From positions 124,001 through 188,000 of the forward strand of contig NZ_VWXI01000001.1 of the NCBI RefSeq assembly GCF_011752525.1: a DNA stretch of 64,000 bases, written 5' to 3'. The DNA is from Pantoea sp. Cy-639. Lineage in GTDB: Bacteria; Pseudomonadota; Gammaproteobacteria; Pseudomonadales; Pseudomonadaceae. A program made the position numbers and the translations under genes. Within the stretch, counting starts at the first letter, position 1. Each line of letters starts with the position of its first letter. Below are positions 16,251-24,897 of the stretch, piece after piece. The notes beneath the pieces were generated by a model, which did not search any database, was not told where the DNA came from, and was given only the letters and a program-made list of their open reading frames with translations.

Positions 16251-17144
16251 TCAGAGCGCGTGCGCCGCCAGCAGCTCGGTGAGCACCTCGGCCAGGGTCT
16301 TGACCATCACATCGGCGGTCGGCCGGTGCACGATCACGATCTCGTAGCTGTCCACCTCCGGCAGTCCCTGCTCCACGCCCAGCACCCGGTGCTCGCGGGT
16401 CGCCGCCCGTGGTGGCAGCAGGCTGATGCCCATGCCATCCGCCACCGCGGCCTGGATGCCGCTGAGGCTGGAACTGGTGAAGCTGATGCGCCAGCGCCGG
16501 CCCATGCCCTCGATGGCATTGATCATGTCGTCACGGTACAGCCCGCGCGGCGGGAAGGTCACCAGCGGTACCGGGTCCAGCTCGAAAGCCGGCATCCGCG
16601 CGCTGTCGATCCACTGCAGGCGCTCCGGCCAGCAGGCCACGCCCTCGCGGCTGTTGCGCCGCTGCTTGAGCAGCACCAGGTCGAGCTCGCCGTTGTCGTA
16701 GGCCTGGCTGAGGTCGCGACACAGACCACTGGTGACCTCTAGCTTGACCTGCGGGTGGCGCCGGCTGAACGCCGACAAGGCATTGGTGGTACGCCCACCA
16801 ACGAAATCCTCGGGCACGCCCAGGCGCACGGTGACGCCAACCATCGCTCCCGCCAGGGCCTCGAGCATCTGGTCGTTCAGCGACAGCATGTGGCGGGCAT
16901 AGCCGAGCAAGGTCTGACCGGCGTCGGTAGGCAGCACGTCGCGATTGCCGCGCACCAGCAGACGGTGCCCGACCATTTCCTCGAGGCGGCGGACCTTCTG
17001 GCTGATGGTGGATTGGGTGGAATGCAGGCGCGCGGCCGCCGTGGTGAAGCTGCCGCAATCGGCCACCACGACGATGGCGCGCAGCAGGTCGAGGTCGAAC
17101 AGGGCCCTATTCGATTTCGCGCTGATGGACATCTGGATATTCAA
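16251..17144 (-). CDS. LysR-family transcriptional regulator
   Basis: A 297-residue LysR regulator. The N-terminal winged helix-turn-helix spans residues 15-75 (FTTAAARLHSTQSTISQKVRRLEEMVGHRLLVR), and the effector domain covers about 100-290 (VRLGVPEDFVGG...GISLLPPRA). The length is normal. Two starts are possible (17144 and 17132). The DNA upstream (17145-17300) is shared with the divergent ankyrin gene, but nothing links the two functionally. Inducer unknown. Confidence 0.9.
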   Translation of the reverse strand: MNIQMSISAKSNRALFDLDLLRAIVVVADCGSFTTAAARLHSTQSTISQKVRRLEEMVGHRLLVRGNRDVLPTDAGQTLLGYARHMLSLNDQMLEALAGAMVGVTVRLGVPEDFVGGRTTNALSAFSRRHPQVKLEVTSGLCRDLSQAYDNGELDLVLLKQRRNSREGVACWPERLQWIDSARMPAFELDPVPLVTFPPRGLYRDDMINAIEGMGRRWRISFTSSSLSGIQAAVADGMGISLLPPRAATREHRVLGVEQGLPEVDSYEIVIVHRPTADVMVKTLAEVLTELLAAHAL

Positions 17145-17300
17145 CTAGTGAATGACAAGCCTGCGTTCTACCACGCCCCCCGGCACCGGGCAACCGACAA
17201 GGCGCATTTGCCCAGCCACTGCCTGCCATCCAGATAATTCACTTCTGCCAGGGCCGCCAGTTGCCTAGCATGGACCGCACCCCAACAAGGACCCGCAACC

Positions 17301-17951
17301 ATGCGACTGCCCCTTGCAGCCCTGATGCTGACCCTGCTCACCAGCCTTGCCGCCCACGCCGAGACCACCGCCATGGACACCCGACTGCTCAGCGCCGCCC
17401 AGCGCGGCGATGCCCCCGCCATCCGCCAGTTGCTCGCCGAAGGCGCGCATGCCGATGCCCGCGACGATCAGGGCCAGACCGCCCTGCTGGTGGCGACCCA
17501 TGGCAACCACGTGGACGCCGCCAAGGCACTGATCGAGGCCGGTGCCGACGTCAACGCCAAGGACAACATCCACGACAGCCCCTACCTGTTCGCCGGCGCC
17601 CGGGGCCTGAACGACATTCTGCGCCTGACCCTAGAACATGGCGCCGACCTCAGGAGCACCAACCGCTATGGTGGCACCGCGCTGATTCCCGCCGCCGAAC
17701 GCGGCCACGTAGAGACCGTGCAGACACTGATCGACGCCGGGGTCGACGTCAATCACCTCAACCGCCTGCACTGGACCGCCCTGCTCGAAGCCGTGATCCT
17801 CGGCGACGGCGGCCCGCGGCACGTGGAGATCGTGCGCCGCCTGCTGGCAGCCGGCGCCGACCCGCAGATCACCGACAAGGAAGGCGTGACCGCGCTGGAA
17901 CATGCCCGCCAGCGTGGCTACCGCGCCATGCAGGCATTGCTCGAGCGCTGA
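17301..17951 (+). CDS. Exported ankyrin-repeat protein
   Basis: A 216-residue protein with a clear signal peptide (MRLPLAALMLTLLTSLAAHA, cut before ETTAMD) followed by five to six ankyrin repeats. The repeats are marked by LLAEGAHADARDDQGQTALL, ALIEAGADVNAKD, LEHGADLRSTNRYGGTAL, LIDAGVDVNHLN and LLAAGADPQITDKEGVTALE. Periplasmic ankyrin proteins in Pseudomonas (AnkB type) support catalase in peroxide resistance, but here the catalase-like gene is 6 kb away, so no such role is shown. It ends 9 bases before the convergent cobF stop. Confidence 0.88.
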   Translation: MRLPLAALMLTLLTSLAAHAETTAMDTRLLSAAQRGDAPAIRQLLAEGAHADARDDQGQTALLVATHGNHVDAAKALIEAGADVNAKDNIHDSPYLFAGARGLNDILRLTLEHGADLRSTNRYGGTALIPAAERGHVETVQTLIDAGVDVNHLNRLHWTALLEAVILGDGGPRHVEIVRRLLAAGADPQITDKEGVTALEHARQRGYRAMQALLER

Positions 17952-17959
17952 CGCGCCGC

Positions 17960-18709
17960 TCATGCCTCCCGGCGCAGCAGGTAGGTATCCATGATCCAGC
18001 CCTTGCGCCGACGCGCCGCTTCGCGCAGCGCGAGGATCCGTTCCCGGACCTCCAGCAGCGGGCCGGACACCAGCAGCTCGTCCGCCGTCCCCAGGTACGC
18101 GCCCCAGTAGATCACCAGCCCGGGATCGTCCAGGGTGGCGAACGCACAGCGCCCGTCGAGCATCACCACCACGTTGTCGAGCGTCGCCTGTTCGTTCAGG
18201 CGGCGGCCCGGCAGCACGGTCAATGGCTCGCCGATACGGTTGAGGGGGATCTGGTGGCGCGCGGCCAGGGCCTGGATGCTGCTGATGCCGGGAATCACTT
18301 CCAGCGCGAGCGCGATGCCATGTTCACGTACCTGCTCGATGATACGCAGGGTGCTGTCGTACAGCCCCGGGTCACCCCAGAGCAGGAACGCGCCGACATC
18401 GCCCTCGCCCAGCTCGTCGTCGATCAGCCGCGCGTAAAGACTGGCACGCTGGGCATGCCACTGCTGCACGGCCGCGACATAATCCGGCGCCTCGCCATCG
18501 CGACGCGGGTCGGCGACCTGCACCAGCCGGTAACGGGCCTGGGGCAGGTAGCGTTCGAGTATGGCCTTGCGCAGTTGCACCAGCTCGCCGGTGTCCGTGC
18601 CCTTGTCGAGCACGAAGAACACCGTGGCGCGCCGTAGCGCCTCCACGGCTTCGTAGGTGACCTGGCGCGGATCGCCCGGGCCGATTCCGATCAGTAGAAG
18701 CTGCTTCAT
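17960..18709 (-). CDS. cobF: Precorrin-6A synthase (deacetylating)
   Basis: A 249-residue SAM-dependent methyltransferase of the tetrapyrrole methylase fold. It methylates C-1 of precorrin-5 with loss of acetate in aerobic cobalamin synthesis. The nucleotide-binding start MKQLLLIGIGPGDP and the LLWGDPGLYDSTLRI loop are diagnostic of CobF, and the length matches. The ATG at 18709 was chosen; the longer frame upstream is without support. The gene stands alone, away from other cob genes, as in several pseudomonads. Confidence 0.92.
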   Translation of the reverse strand: MKQLLLIGIGPGDPRQVTYEAVEALRRATVFFVLDKGTDTGELVQLRKAILERYLPQARYRLVQVADPRRDGEAPDYVAAVQQWHAQRASLYARLIDDELGEGDVGAFLLWGDPGLYDSTLRIIEQVREHGIALALEVIPGISSIQALAARHQIPLNRIGEPLTVLPGRRLNEQATLDNVVVMLDGRCAFATLDDPGLVIYWGAYLGTADELLVSGPLLEVRERILALREAARRRKGWIMDTYLLRREA

Positions 18710-18780
18710 TGCCTGCCCTGCCTGGATGCCGGTGGTCATTGTCGACCGGGCGCCGGCATCTGGCAAAGCCGGGCGCGGCC

Positions 18781-20082
18781 TTAGAAGATCGAGAAGTTGT
18801 AGCTGACGATGACCCGGGTCTCGTCCATGTCGCGCGCCCACTTCTCGTAGTTGCTGCGATAGGTCGAGTTACGCAGGCGCACGCTGACGTCCTTGAAAGT
18901 GCCGCTCTGTACCTGGTACTTCAACTCGGTGTCGCGTTCCCATTCCTTGCCTTCGGCGTTGCTGCCCGGGACCTTGATGTTGTCACCGTTGATATAGCGG
19001 GTGAAGAAGGTCAGGCCGGGCACGCCGAGGGCCTTGAAGTCATAGTCGTAACGCAGTTGCCAGGAGCGCTCCTGGGCCGCGGCGAAGTCGTTGACCTGAG
19101 CGTAGTTGACCAGGTACGGATTGGTGCCGTCGAGGTACGGCATGGCGCTGTCGCCGAACATGCGCTGCCAGCCGGCACTGATCTTGTGGCCGCCCAGGCT
19201 GTAGCCGAGCATGCCGCTGAAGGCGCGGTGGTCGATGTGCCCGGCACGGGCGTTGCCGATGTCATCGCTCTTGATCACGCGCAGGTCGGCAGACAGCATA
19301 CCGACGTCCAGCGGCTGGCTGGCGACCAGGCCGAGGAAGTGCTGGCGGTAGATGTTCTCGAGCTTCGACACCTGGTACTGGGCGCTGACGCGATCATTGA
19401 AGCGGTAGTCGACGCCGGCCAGGTCGAAGTGGTCGGCTTCGATGTTGCAGGCATAGCGCTTGTTCTTGCAATGCACGCGGATGTCCTGGCGATCGGTGGA
19501 ATCCCGCGCGGTGTACTGGTTCAGACGGGCCAGGGTGAACTTCAGGTCGCGCACTTCCTCGGAAGTCAGCCAGGCACCATGGAACATGGTCGGCAGCAGA
19601 CGGCCATCGTTGTACTTGAGCAGCGGTACATCCGGCATCATCGAACCGTACTTGAACACGGTCTCGGACACCTTCACCTTGCCGGCGATACCCATCTTGG
19701 CGTACTGGTCGGCAGAGTGGCGAGGGTTGTGCCCGGAGGACGGCAGCAGGCCGCTGTTGCTGTCGGACGGGCTGGAGTCGAGCTTGAAACCGACCATGCC
19801 CAGTGCGTCGACACCAAAGCCTACCGGGCCCTGGGTGTAGCCGGATTGAACATTCAGAATAAAGCCCTGGGCCCATTCTTCGCGTTTCGACGCACCCTGG
19901 CTGGAACTGCTGTGACCGTCACGGAAGTCCCGGTTGAAATAGACATTGCGTGCTTCGACCTTGGCACTGGCGTCTTCAAGAAAACCGGCGGCCTGGGCGT
20001 TGACACCGGCACACAGGAAGAACAGGCCGGCAACTCGGCGCCCGGGGGCGAGGGGGAAAGGGGCAAACATGCGAAGAAACAT
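18781..20082 (-). CDS. OprD-family outer-membrane porin
   Basis: A roughly 433-residue OprD-type specific porin. It has a signal peptide (GRRVAGLFFLCAGVNAQA, cut before AGFLEDA), the family opening FLEDASAKVEARNVYFNRDF, and the long barrel region with ADQYAKMGIAGKVKVSETVFKYG. The C-terminus has alternating strands ending in Phe (VIVSYNFSIF). OprD channels admit basic amino acids, benzoate and related carboxylates; the substrate class is not readable. The start is uncertain: ATG at 20082 or 20070, or TTG at 20097. Downstream is cobF with 71 bases between. Confidence 0.88.
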   Translation of the reverse strand: MFLRMFAPFPLAPGRRVAGLFFLCAGVNAQAAGFLEDASAKVEARNVYFNRDFRDGHSSSSQGASKREEWAQGFILNVQSGYTQGPVGFGVDALGMVGFKLDSSPSDSNSGLLPSSGHNPRHSADQYAKMGIAGKVKVSETVFKYGSMMPDVPLLKYNDGRLLPTMFHGAWLTSEEVRDLKFTLARLNQYTARDSTDRQDIRVHCKNKRYACNIEADHFDLAGVDYRFNDRVSAQYQVSKLENIYRQHFLGLVASQPLDVGMLSADLRVIKSDDIGNARAGHIDHRAFSGMLGYSLGGHKISAGWQRMFGDSAMPYLDGTNPYLVNYAQVNDFAAAQERSWQLRYDYDFKALGVPGLTFFTRYINGDNIKVPGSNAEGKEWERDTELKYQVQSGTFKDVSVRLRNSTYRSNYEKWARDMDETRVIVSYNFSIF

Positions 20083-20426
20083 CCAAAAGAAGGGCAAGAA
20101 ACAATCCGTGCGCTCATCCGCACGGCACTACGCGACAGACGAACATACTTCGACCATCATCTTGGATTTTCCACCATCCGCTCTAGTCCAAGCCATTGGA
20201 CCATGGTCTACAAGCACAGGCGAACACTGCCGTAGGTTTTTTCGAGTCAGGCACGAAAAACCTGCAAAGTTCCCGGCTTATTGATTGAAAGTTTGCTGTT
20301 TACCCCGTTCCAAGCGACTACTACACTCAGTCACAGCGAACAGCTGAACCCACCCGCGTGGCCGACGTTTAATCCATCTTCATGTTCGTCACGTCCCGCC
20401 ACGGCAGACTTAAAGGAGTGATGACA
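20083..20426. other. Divergent intergenic region between oprD-type porin and mvaU
   Basis: Relatively AT-rich for this genome, as is usual upstream of H-NS-family genes. It contains a 10-bp palindrome GACCATGGTC at 20199-20208, a plausible operator for the porin, and an AT-rich imperfect hairpin at about 20234-20263 (AGGTTTTTTCG with CGAAAAACCT). A candidate sigma-70 promoter for mvaU is listed separately. No gene was found. Confidence 0.45.
20299..20327 (+). promoter_or_regulatory. Candidate sigma-70 promoter of mvaU
   Basis: TTTACC at 20299-20304 and TACACT at 20322-20327 are 17 bases apart, which is the ideal spacer length, and lie about 100 bases before the mvaU start. Both hexamers are imperfect, so this is a suggestion only. 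Confidence 0.35.
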
Positions 20427-20786
20427 GTGTCCAGACTTGCAGAATTTCGTGCTGCCGAAAAAGCGCTTCAGGAACAAATGGCACAACTGGAAGCGTTGAA
20501 AAAGGATGCCGGTCTCAAACGCGAAATCGAATTCGAGCAGAAACTAGTCGGTCTGATGAAAAGCTACGACAAGAACCTGCGCGACATCATCGCGATCCTC
20601 GACCCCAAGGCCGCCACCCGCCCCGCCGCCCCTGCCGCCAAGCAGCAGCGCCGTCCGCGGGTCGTCAAGGTCTATGAAAACCCGCACACCGGCGAGCTGA
20701 TCGAGACCAAGGGCGGCAACCACCGCGGTCTCAAGGCATGGAAGGAGCAGTACGGTGCGCAGACGGTGGAAAGCTGGGTGCGCTGA
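20427..20786 (+). CDS. mvaU: H-NS-family DNA-binding protein, MvaU/TurB type
   Basis: A 119-residue xenogeneic silencer of the MvaT/MvaU family. The N-terminal coiled-coil oligomerisation domain spans residues 1-60 (EFRAAEKALQEQMAQLEALK, then EIEFEQKLVGLMKSYDKNLRDII). An A/P-rich linker leads to the C-terminal AT-pincer domain (VVKVYENPHTGELIETKGGN, HRGLKAWKEQYG). The start choice matters: GGAG at 20415-20418 is two bases from ATG 20421 but eight from GTG 20427, and the family N-terminus MSRLAEFR matches the GTG. It is followed by a strong terminator. Confidence 0.92.
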   Translation: MSRLAEFRAAEKALQEQMAQLEALKKDAGLKREIEFEQKLVGLMKSYDKNLRDIIAILDPKAATRPAAPAAKQQRRPRVVKVYENPHTGELIETKGGNHRGLKAWKEQYGAQTVESWVR

Positions 20787-20898
20787 TGAATCCTCGACGC
20801 CCCCTTCACACTTTTTTCACATGAACGGGGGCACTATCGAAACCAGCTAAAGGACTAGCGACCCCATCACGCGCCCGCACATGCGGGCCTCTAATTCC

Positions 20899-20931
20899 AG
20901 CGCCCTGCCTTCGTGCAGGGCGCTTTCATTT
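20899..20931 (+). terminator. Rho-independent terminator after mvaU
   Basis: A perfect 10-bp stem (AGCGCCCTGC at 20899-20908, complement at 20915-20924) with a six-base loop is followed by a T-rich run (TTCATTT). It lies 113 bases after the mvaU stop and before gloA. Confidence 0.75.
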
Positions 20932-21014
20932 GCGCTGGCGCAAGTCTTCCGTATCATGGCCCACCTGTTTTCATCGCCGGCGCCGCCTGGCCCGGCCCCG
21001 ATTCTGGAGTCACC

Positions 21015-21542
21015 ATGAGCCTGCACGATCTGCACACCCTGCCCGGCGTCACCGCCCAGCCAGATGCCGCCACCGCCAACTTCGTCTTCAACCACACCAT
21101 GCTGCGGGTCAAGGACATCGAGAAGTCCCTGGACTTCTACACCCGCGTGCTGGGCTTCAGCCTGGTGGACAAGCGCGACTTCCCCGAAGCGGCCTTCAGC
21201 CTGTACTTCCTGGCCCTGGTCGACCCGAAGACCATCCCCGCCGACGACGCCGCGCGTCACCAGTGGATGAAGTCGATCCCCGGCGTGCTGGAACTGACCC
21301 ACAACCACGGTACCGAGCACGACCCCGAGTTCTCCTACCACAACGGCAACACCGACCCGCGCGGTTTTGGCCACATCTGCATCTCGGTGCCGGACGTGCG
21401 CGCTGCCTGCGAGCGCTTCGAAGCCCTCGACGTGCCGTTCCAGAAACGCCTGAGCGATGGCCGCATGAAGCACCTGGCCTTCGTCAAGGACCCGGACGGC
21501 TACTGGGTCGAAGTGATCCAGCCGACCGACCTGAAGGACTGA
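21015..21542 (+). CDS. gloA: Lactoylglutathione lyase (glyoxalase I)
   Basis: A 175-residue glyoxalase I that converts the methylglyoxal-glutathione hemithioacetal to S-lactoylglutathione. The four metal ligands are visible: His in FNHTMLRV, Glu in VLELTHNHG, His in GFGHICIS and Glu in YWVEVIQ. It carries the longer insertion region (about residues 70-100, KTIPADDAARHQWMKSIPG) typical of the zinc-type GloA3 or eukaryote-like enzymes of Pseudomonas. The ATG at 21015 has GGAG upstream. A GC-rich hairpin at 21553-21572 (GGGCCGGG/CCCGGCCC) follows the stop and may end transcription. Confidence 0.94.
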   Translation: MSLHDLHTLPGVTAQPDAATANFVFNHTMLRVKDIEKSLDFYTRVLGFSLVDKRDFPEAAFSLYFLALVDPKTIPADDAARHQWMKSIPGVLELTHNHGTEHDPEFSYHNGNTDPRGFGHICISVPDVRAACERFEALDVPFQKRLSDGRMKHLAFVKDPDGYWVEVIQPTDLKD

Positions 21543-21552
21543 GGCATTCGTC

Positions 21553-21572
21553 GGGCCGGGAACTCCCGGCCC
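21553..21572 (+). terminator. GC hairpin after gloA
   Basis: A perfect 8-bp stem GGGCCGGG / CCCGGCCC with loop AACT, 10 bases after the gloA stop. There is no T-run, so termination would be weak or Rho-assisted. Confidence 0.4.
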
Positions 21573-21627
21573 CTCGCTGTGGTATATGGAAGTAACACTG
21601 CTTCCAAGCCACAGCGAGGTCAGGACG

Positions 21628-21870
21628 ATGCAAACCCTTCACTGTGAATACCGCGACCACACCATCACCGCCAGCGTGATGCCCCACCCCGACTCTCCCC
21701 TGCCCTATGCCGCCGGATGCCTGATCACCGATCCTGCAGGCCACACCAGCCGGCGCATTTCGATGCCGATGCAGTTCTTCTCAGACCTGGAAAACGCCCA
21801 GCACGTATCCCTGGCCCATGGCCGGGCGCTGGTCGACCAGCAACTGGACGAAGGGCGCAAGGCCTTCTGA
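21628..21870 (+). CDS. Conserved hypothetical protein, 80 residues
   Basis: Starts at ATG 21628 (MQTLHCEYRDHTI) behind GAGGTCAGGACG. No membrane segment or known motif is visible. The composition is that of a soluble protein (ISMPMQFFSDLENAQHVSLAHGRALVDQQLDEG). Codon use matches the neighbouring genes, so it is probably real. The upstream ATG at 21586 lacks a ribosome site. It is convergent with the AroE-like gene, 24 bases away. Function unknown. Confidence 0.65.
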   Translation: MQTLHCEYRDHTITASVMPHPDSPLPYAAGCLITDPAGHTSRRISMPMQFFSDLENAQHVSLAHGRALVDQQLDEGRKAF

Positions 21871-21894
21871 CACAGCCCATGGGTGACGGTGGCC

Positions 21895-22716
21895 TTACCC
21901 TTCCCGGGCGAACGCCACCGCCGCTGCCACCTGTTCATCGCGGGGACGCACCCCGGTGTACAGCACGAACTGCTCCAGCGCCTGCAAGGCGATCACCTCA
22001 AGCCCAGTGATCACCGGCGTGCCCAGCGCCTCGGCCCGCTGGATGAGCGGGGTGCGCGAGGGCATGGCGACCACGTCGAATACCCGCTCGGCCACCGCGA
22101 TCGCGGTCTCGGCGAACGCCAGCTGATCCGCCTCCGGCCCTCCCGCCATGCCGATCGGTGTAACGTTGACCAGCATCGGCGGGCACAGCTCGCCCAACGC
22201 CGGCAACCAGCGGTAGCCGCAGGTATCCGCCAACTGCCGGCCGGCCTGTTCGTTGCGCGCGACGATGGTGCCATCGGCGAACCCGGCGTCACGGAGGGCG
22301 CAAGCCACCGCCTTGGCCATGCCGCCGCTACCGCGCAGGGCGAACCCCGTGGCCGGGTCCACGCGGTGCCGCGCCAGCAGTTGGCGTACCGCCAGGTAGT
22401 CGGTGTTGTAGGCCTTGAGGCGACCGTCCTGGTTGACCAGGGTGTTCACCGATTCGATGGCCGCCGCCGAAGGGTCGATCTCGTCCACCAGCGCCATGCA
22501 GGCTTCCTTGTAGGGCATCGATACCCCGCAGCCGCGAATGCCCAAGGCCCGGATACCGGCGACGGCGGCCGGCAGGTCGCGGGTGGTCATGGCCTTGTAG
22601 TAGTAATCCAGCCCGAGCTGCTGGTAGAGGTGATTGTGAAAGCGCACGCCGAAGGTGCCGGGGCGTCCGGCGAGGGAAATGCACAGGACCGTGTCCCGGC
22701 TGGGGGTGATGCTCAT
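21895..22716 (-). CDS. Shikimate 5-dehydrogenase-like (AroE-family) protein
   Basis: A 273-residue AroE-fold protein. The N-terminal substrate domain contains the catalytic Lys in VSMPYKEACMALVDEIDPSA and the Asp of YNTDYLAV. The C-terminal Rossmann domain begins with RGSGGMAKAVACALRDAG. The substrate-binding SRS of housekeeping AroE is not obvious; the N-terminus reads SLAGRPGTFGVRFHN, which fits a paralogue group (shikimate/quinate dehydrogenase-like, function unsettled) rather than the aro pathway enzyme. The gene is alone, divergent from a small exported protein gene. Confidence 0.82.
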   Translation of the reverse strand: MSITPSRDTVLCISLAGRPGTFGVRFHNHLYQQLGLDYYYKAMTTRDLPAAVAGIRALGIRGCGVSMPYKEACMALVDEIDPSAAAIESVNTLVNQDGRLKAYNTDYLAVRQLLARHRVDPATGFALRGSGGMAKAVACALRDAGFADGTIVARNEQAGRQLADTCGYRWLPALGELCPPMLVNVTPIGMAGGPEADQLAFAETAIAVAERVFDVVAMPSRTPLIQRAEALGTPVITGLEVIALQALEQFVLYTGVRPRDEQVAAAVAFAREG

Positions 22717-22878
22717 GGCCGCTCCTCGCGATCAGGCTGAAACGATTGATCGAGCGTACCAGAGACAACCGCCGGTCGCCCCTTACACAACCTTTACCGT
22801 TCCCCTGTACGCAGTTGACGTTGGCCACGGTCATAGTAAGCAGGCCCCGAGCGTGGGGTTGTCTTGCGAGGAACGATC

Positions 22879-23223
22879 ATGAAGCGTCTCATCCCCGGAA
22901 TCGCCCTGCTGGTCGGCGCGCTGGCCATCAGCGGGCAGGCGTCGGCCCACGGCGGCGGCTGGTACGGCCCGGGGCCGGTGATCGGCGCGGCGGTGGTCGG
23001 CGCGGTCGTCGGCGCGGCGGTCAGCGGTGGCCATGACCGCACCGTCTATGTCCAGCCACAGCCGGCCTACTACCCGCCGCCCGCGCCGGTCTATGTGCAG
23101 GCCCCGCCGCCGCCGGTGTATTACCAGCCCTACGTGGTGGAACGCTACGTGCCTGCCCCACCACCGGTGTACCACCGCTATTACGGCCCGCCACCGGTGT
23201 ACTACGGCCCGCCCCGCTGGTGA
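22879..23223 (+). CDS. Small exported Pro/Tyr-rich protein
   Basis: 114 residues with a signal peptide (MKRLIPGIALLVGALAISGQASA, cut before HGGGWYG). A glycine/valine patch follows (VIGAAVVGAVVGAAVSGG), then a C-terminal half made of PPPxVY repeats (PPAPVYVQAPPPPVYYQP, PPPVYHRYYGPPPVYYGPPRW). The ATG at 22879 has GAGGA upstream. Such proteins are common in Pseudomonas periplasms or envelopes; their role is unknown. The glycine-zipper-like patch might insert in a membrane. Confidence 0.75.
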   Translation: MKRLIPGIALLVGALAISGQASAHGGGWYGPGPVIGAAVVGAVVGAAVSGGHDRTVYVQPQPAYYPPPAPVYVQAPPPPVYYQPYVVERYVPAPPPVYHRYYGPPPVYYGPPRW

Positions 23224-23326
23224 GCGCGGCATAGTTGATAAAAGTAATGGGCACTATCGAGGACATTGATTTCAAAGCCGGACGACGACTGCGTAAGGTG
23301 GGCCCATGTTCACAGGAGGTACCACC

Positions 23327-23512
23327 ATGGCTCCCAACATTCAGATCATGTCCGTCGTCGGCAGCGCTGTTCCGGCGAGCCTGCGTCAACAAGGCCTGCT
23401 GGCGTGCTGGTACCTGATGCGTAACGGCGAGGCCATCAGCGGCCCGCTGACCACGCGCTCCTCGGCCCAATGCCTGGCCGAGCGCCTGCTCGAAGGCCAC
23501 TTCACCGCCTGA
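23327..23512 (+). CDS. Small hypothetical protein, 61 residues
   Basis: An ATG at 23327 preceded by a near-perfect Shine-Dalgarno (AGGAGGT at 23313-23319) and followed by a strong terminator. This makes the small gene convincing despite its size. The sequence ACWYLMRNGEAISGPLTTRS resembles small Pseudomonas proteins that carry a GYF_2/DUF4339-like W-Y-x3-G-x-x-x-GP pattern. No signal peptide. Function unknown. Confidence 0.7.
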   Translation: MAPNIQIMSVVGSAVPASLRQQGLLACWYLMRNGEAISGPLTTRSSAQCLAERLLEGHFTA

Positions 23513-23554
23513 ACCCGAATTTGTTGTTGTGCGTTGCTCCCTACGCCTCTTGTT

Positions 23555-23581
23555 GCCCGCCATCCTGGCGGGCTTTTTTTT
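23555..23581 (+). terminator. Rho-independent terminator
   Basis: A perfect 8-bp stem GCCCGCCA / TGGCGGGC with loop TCC (23555-23573), then eight Ts. It ends the 61-residue gene and lies just before the convergent oxidoreductase stop. Confidence 0.9.
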
Positions 23582-23608
23582 GGTTTCTTCACAACCTCAC
23601 CTGTCGTA

Positions 23609-24847
23609 TCAGGCCTGCGCCCGACGCGCCATCAGCTGACGGTACTGACGGCTGCGGCGCCGGGTGGCGCATTGCTCCAGCAGCAGCGCCCGCAGTGGCG
23701 AAGCATTCGGTGCCGGACGCCGGCCATCGGCCAGGCGGCGCATCTGCAGCTTGACCAGCGCCATGTAGGCCAGCGCAGCGAAGGCCTTGCGCTTCCAACG
23801 GATCGCCGGCAACACCGCGAGCGCCGCCACTTCACCAGCCTGCCAGAGCCGTGGCAAGGCCGGGTCCAGGGCCAGGGCGGTGGCGATGCCAGCCATGGCC
23901 ACACCGCTGTCGAGCACCTGCTCGACCACCGGCAGGCGACGGATGCCACCGGTGACCATCACCGGCATCCGGGCAATGGCGGCGATCTCGCGGGCGAACT
24001 CGAGGAAGTACGCCTCGCGCGCCAGGGTCCGCCCATCCCGCGAGTCGCCCTGCATGGCCGGCGCCTCGTAGCTGCCGCCGGACAACTCGACCATGTCCAC
24101 CGCCAGCTCATTGAGCCACAGCACCACCTGCCGCGCATCGGCCGGCTCGAAGCCACCGCGCTGGAAGTCCGCCGAATTGAGCTTGACGGCTACGCCGAAG
24201 CCCGGCGATACCGCCGCGCGCACCGCTTTCACCACCTCCAGCAGCAGCCGTGCACGGTTCTCCAGGCTGCCACCCCAACGATCCTGGCGCTGGTTGCTCA
24301 GGGGCGAGAGGAACTGACTGAGCAGATAGCCGTGGGCAGCATGCACCTGCACACCATTGAACCCGGCCTGCTCGGCCAGCGCCGCGGTACGGGCGAAGCG
24401 CTGGATCACCTCGGCGATACCGGCCTCGTCCAGAGCCCTGGGCAGGGCGAACAACTTCGACAGGCCGCCCATCTCCAACGCCACTGCCGACGGCGCGACC
24501 GTGTCCTGGCCGAGGCTGGCCTGCATCTGCCGACCGGGATGATTGATCTGCATCCAGAACTGCGCGCCCTGGGCACGGCCGACACGCGCCCACTCGCTGA
24601 AGCGGCGCAACGGCTGGCTGTCGTCGAGCACCACCCCGCCCGGGCCGGTCATGGCCCGCGCATCGACCATCACGTTGCCGGTCAGCAACAGGCCCGCGCC
24701 GCCTTCGGCCCAGGCCTGGTACAGACGCAGCAAGGCGTCCGATGGGGTCTGGTCGAGGTTGGCGAGGTTTTCCTCCATCGCCGCCTTGGCGATTCGGTTG
24801 GGGATGACGCTGCCGTTGGGCAGTTGCAGGGGCTGGAATGGTGTCAT
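23609..24847 (-). CDS. NADH:flavin oxidoreductase, Old Yellow Enzyme family
   Basis: A 412-residue FMN-dependent TIM-barrel oxidoreductase. The OYE-type active-site segment GVQVHAAHGYLLSQFLSP supplies the H-x2-H pair, and SNQRQDRWGGSLENRARLLLEVV is the signature of the DCR/NADPH-dehydrogenase-like subgroup. VMVTGGIRR is the phosphate-binding end of FMN. The C-terminal extension (about 60 residues, Arg-rich) is longer than minimal OYEs but lacks the FeS and FAD domains of dienoyl-CoA reductase. Likely reduces alpha,beta-unsaturated carbonyls. A promoter with the 19-bp spacer typical of MerR-controlled genes lies just upstream. Confidence 0.9.
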   Translation of the reverse strand: MTPFQPLQLPNGSVIPNRIAKAAMEENLANLDQTPSDALLRLYQAWAEGGAGLLLTGNVMVDARAMTGPGGVVLDDSQPLRRFSEWARVGRAQGAQFWMQINHPGRQMQASLGQDTVAPSAVALEMGGLSKLFALPRALDEAGIAEVIQRFARTAALAEQAGFNGVQVHAAHGYLLSQFLSPLSNQRQDRWGGSLENRARLLLEVVKAVRAAVSPGFGVAVKLNSADFQRGGFEPADARQVVLWLNELAVDMVELSGGSYEAPAMQGDSRDGRTLAREAYFLEFAREIAAIARMPVMVTGGIRRLPVVEQVLDSGVAMAGIATALALDPALPRLWQAGEVAALAVLPAIRWKRKAFAALAYMALVKLQMRRLADGRRPAPNASPLRALLLEQCATRRRSRQYRQLMARRAQA

Positions 24848-24897
24848 GGTGGTCTCCGGGTAGGCTGCCTGGTACGGTCAGGCGCGAGGTACGGAGA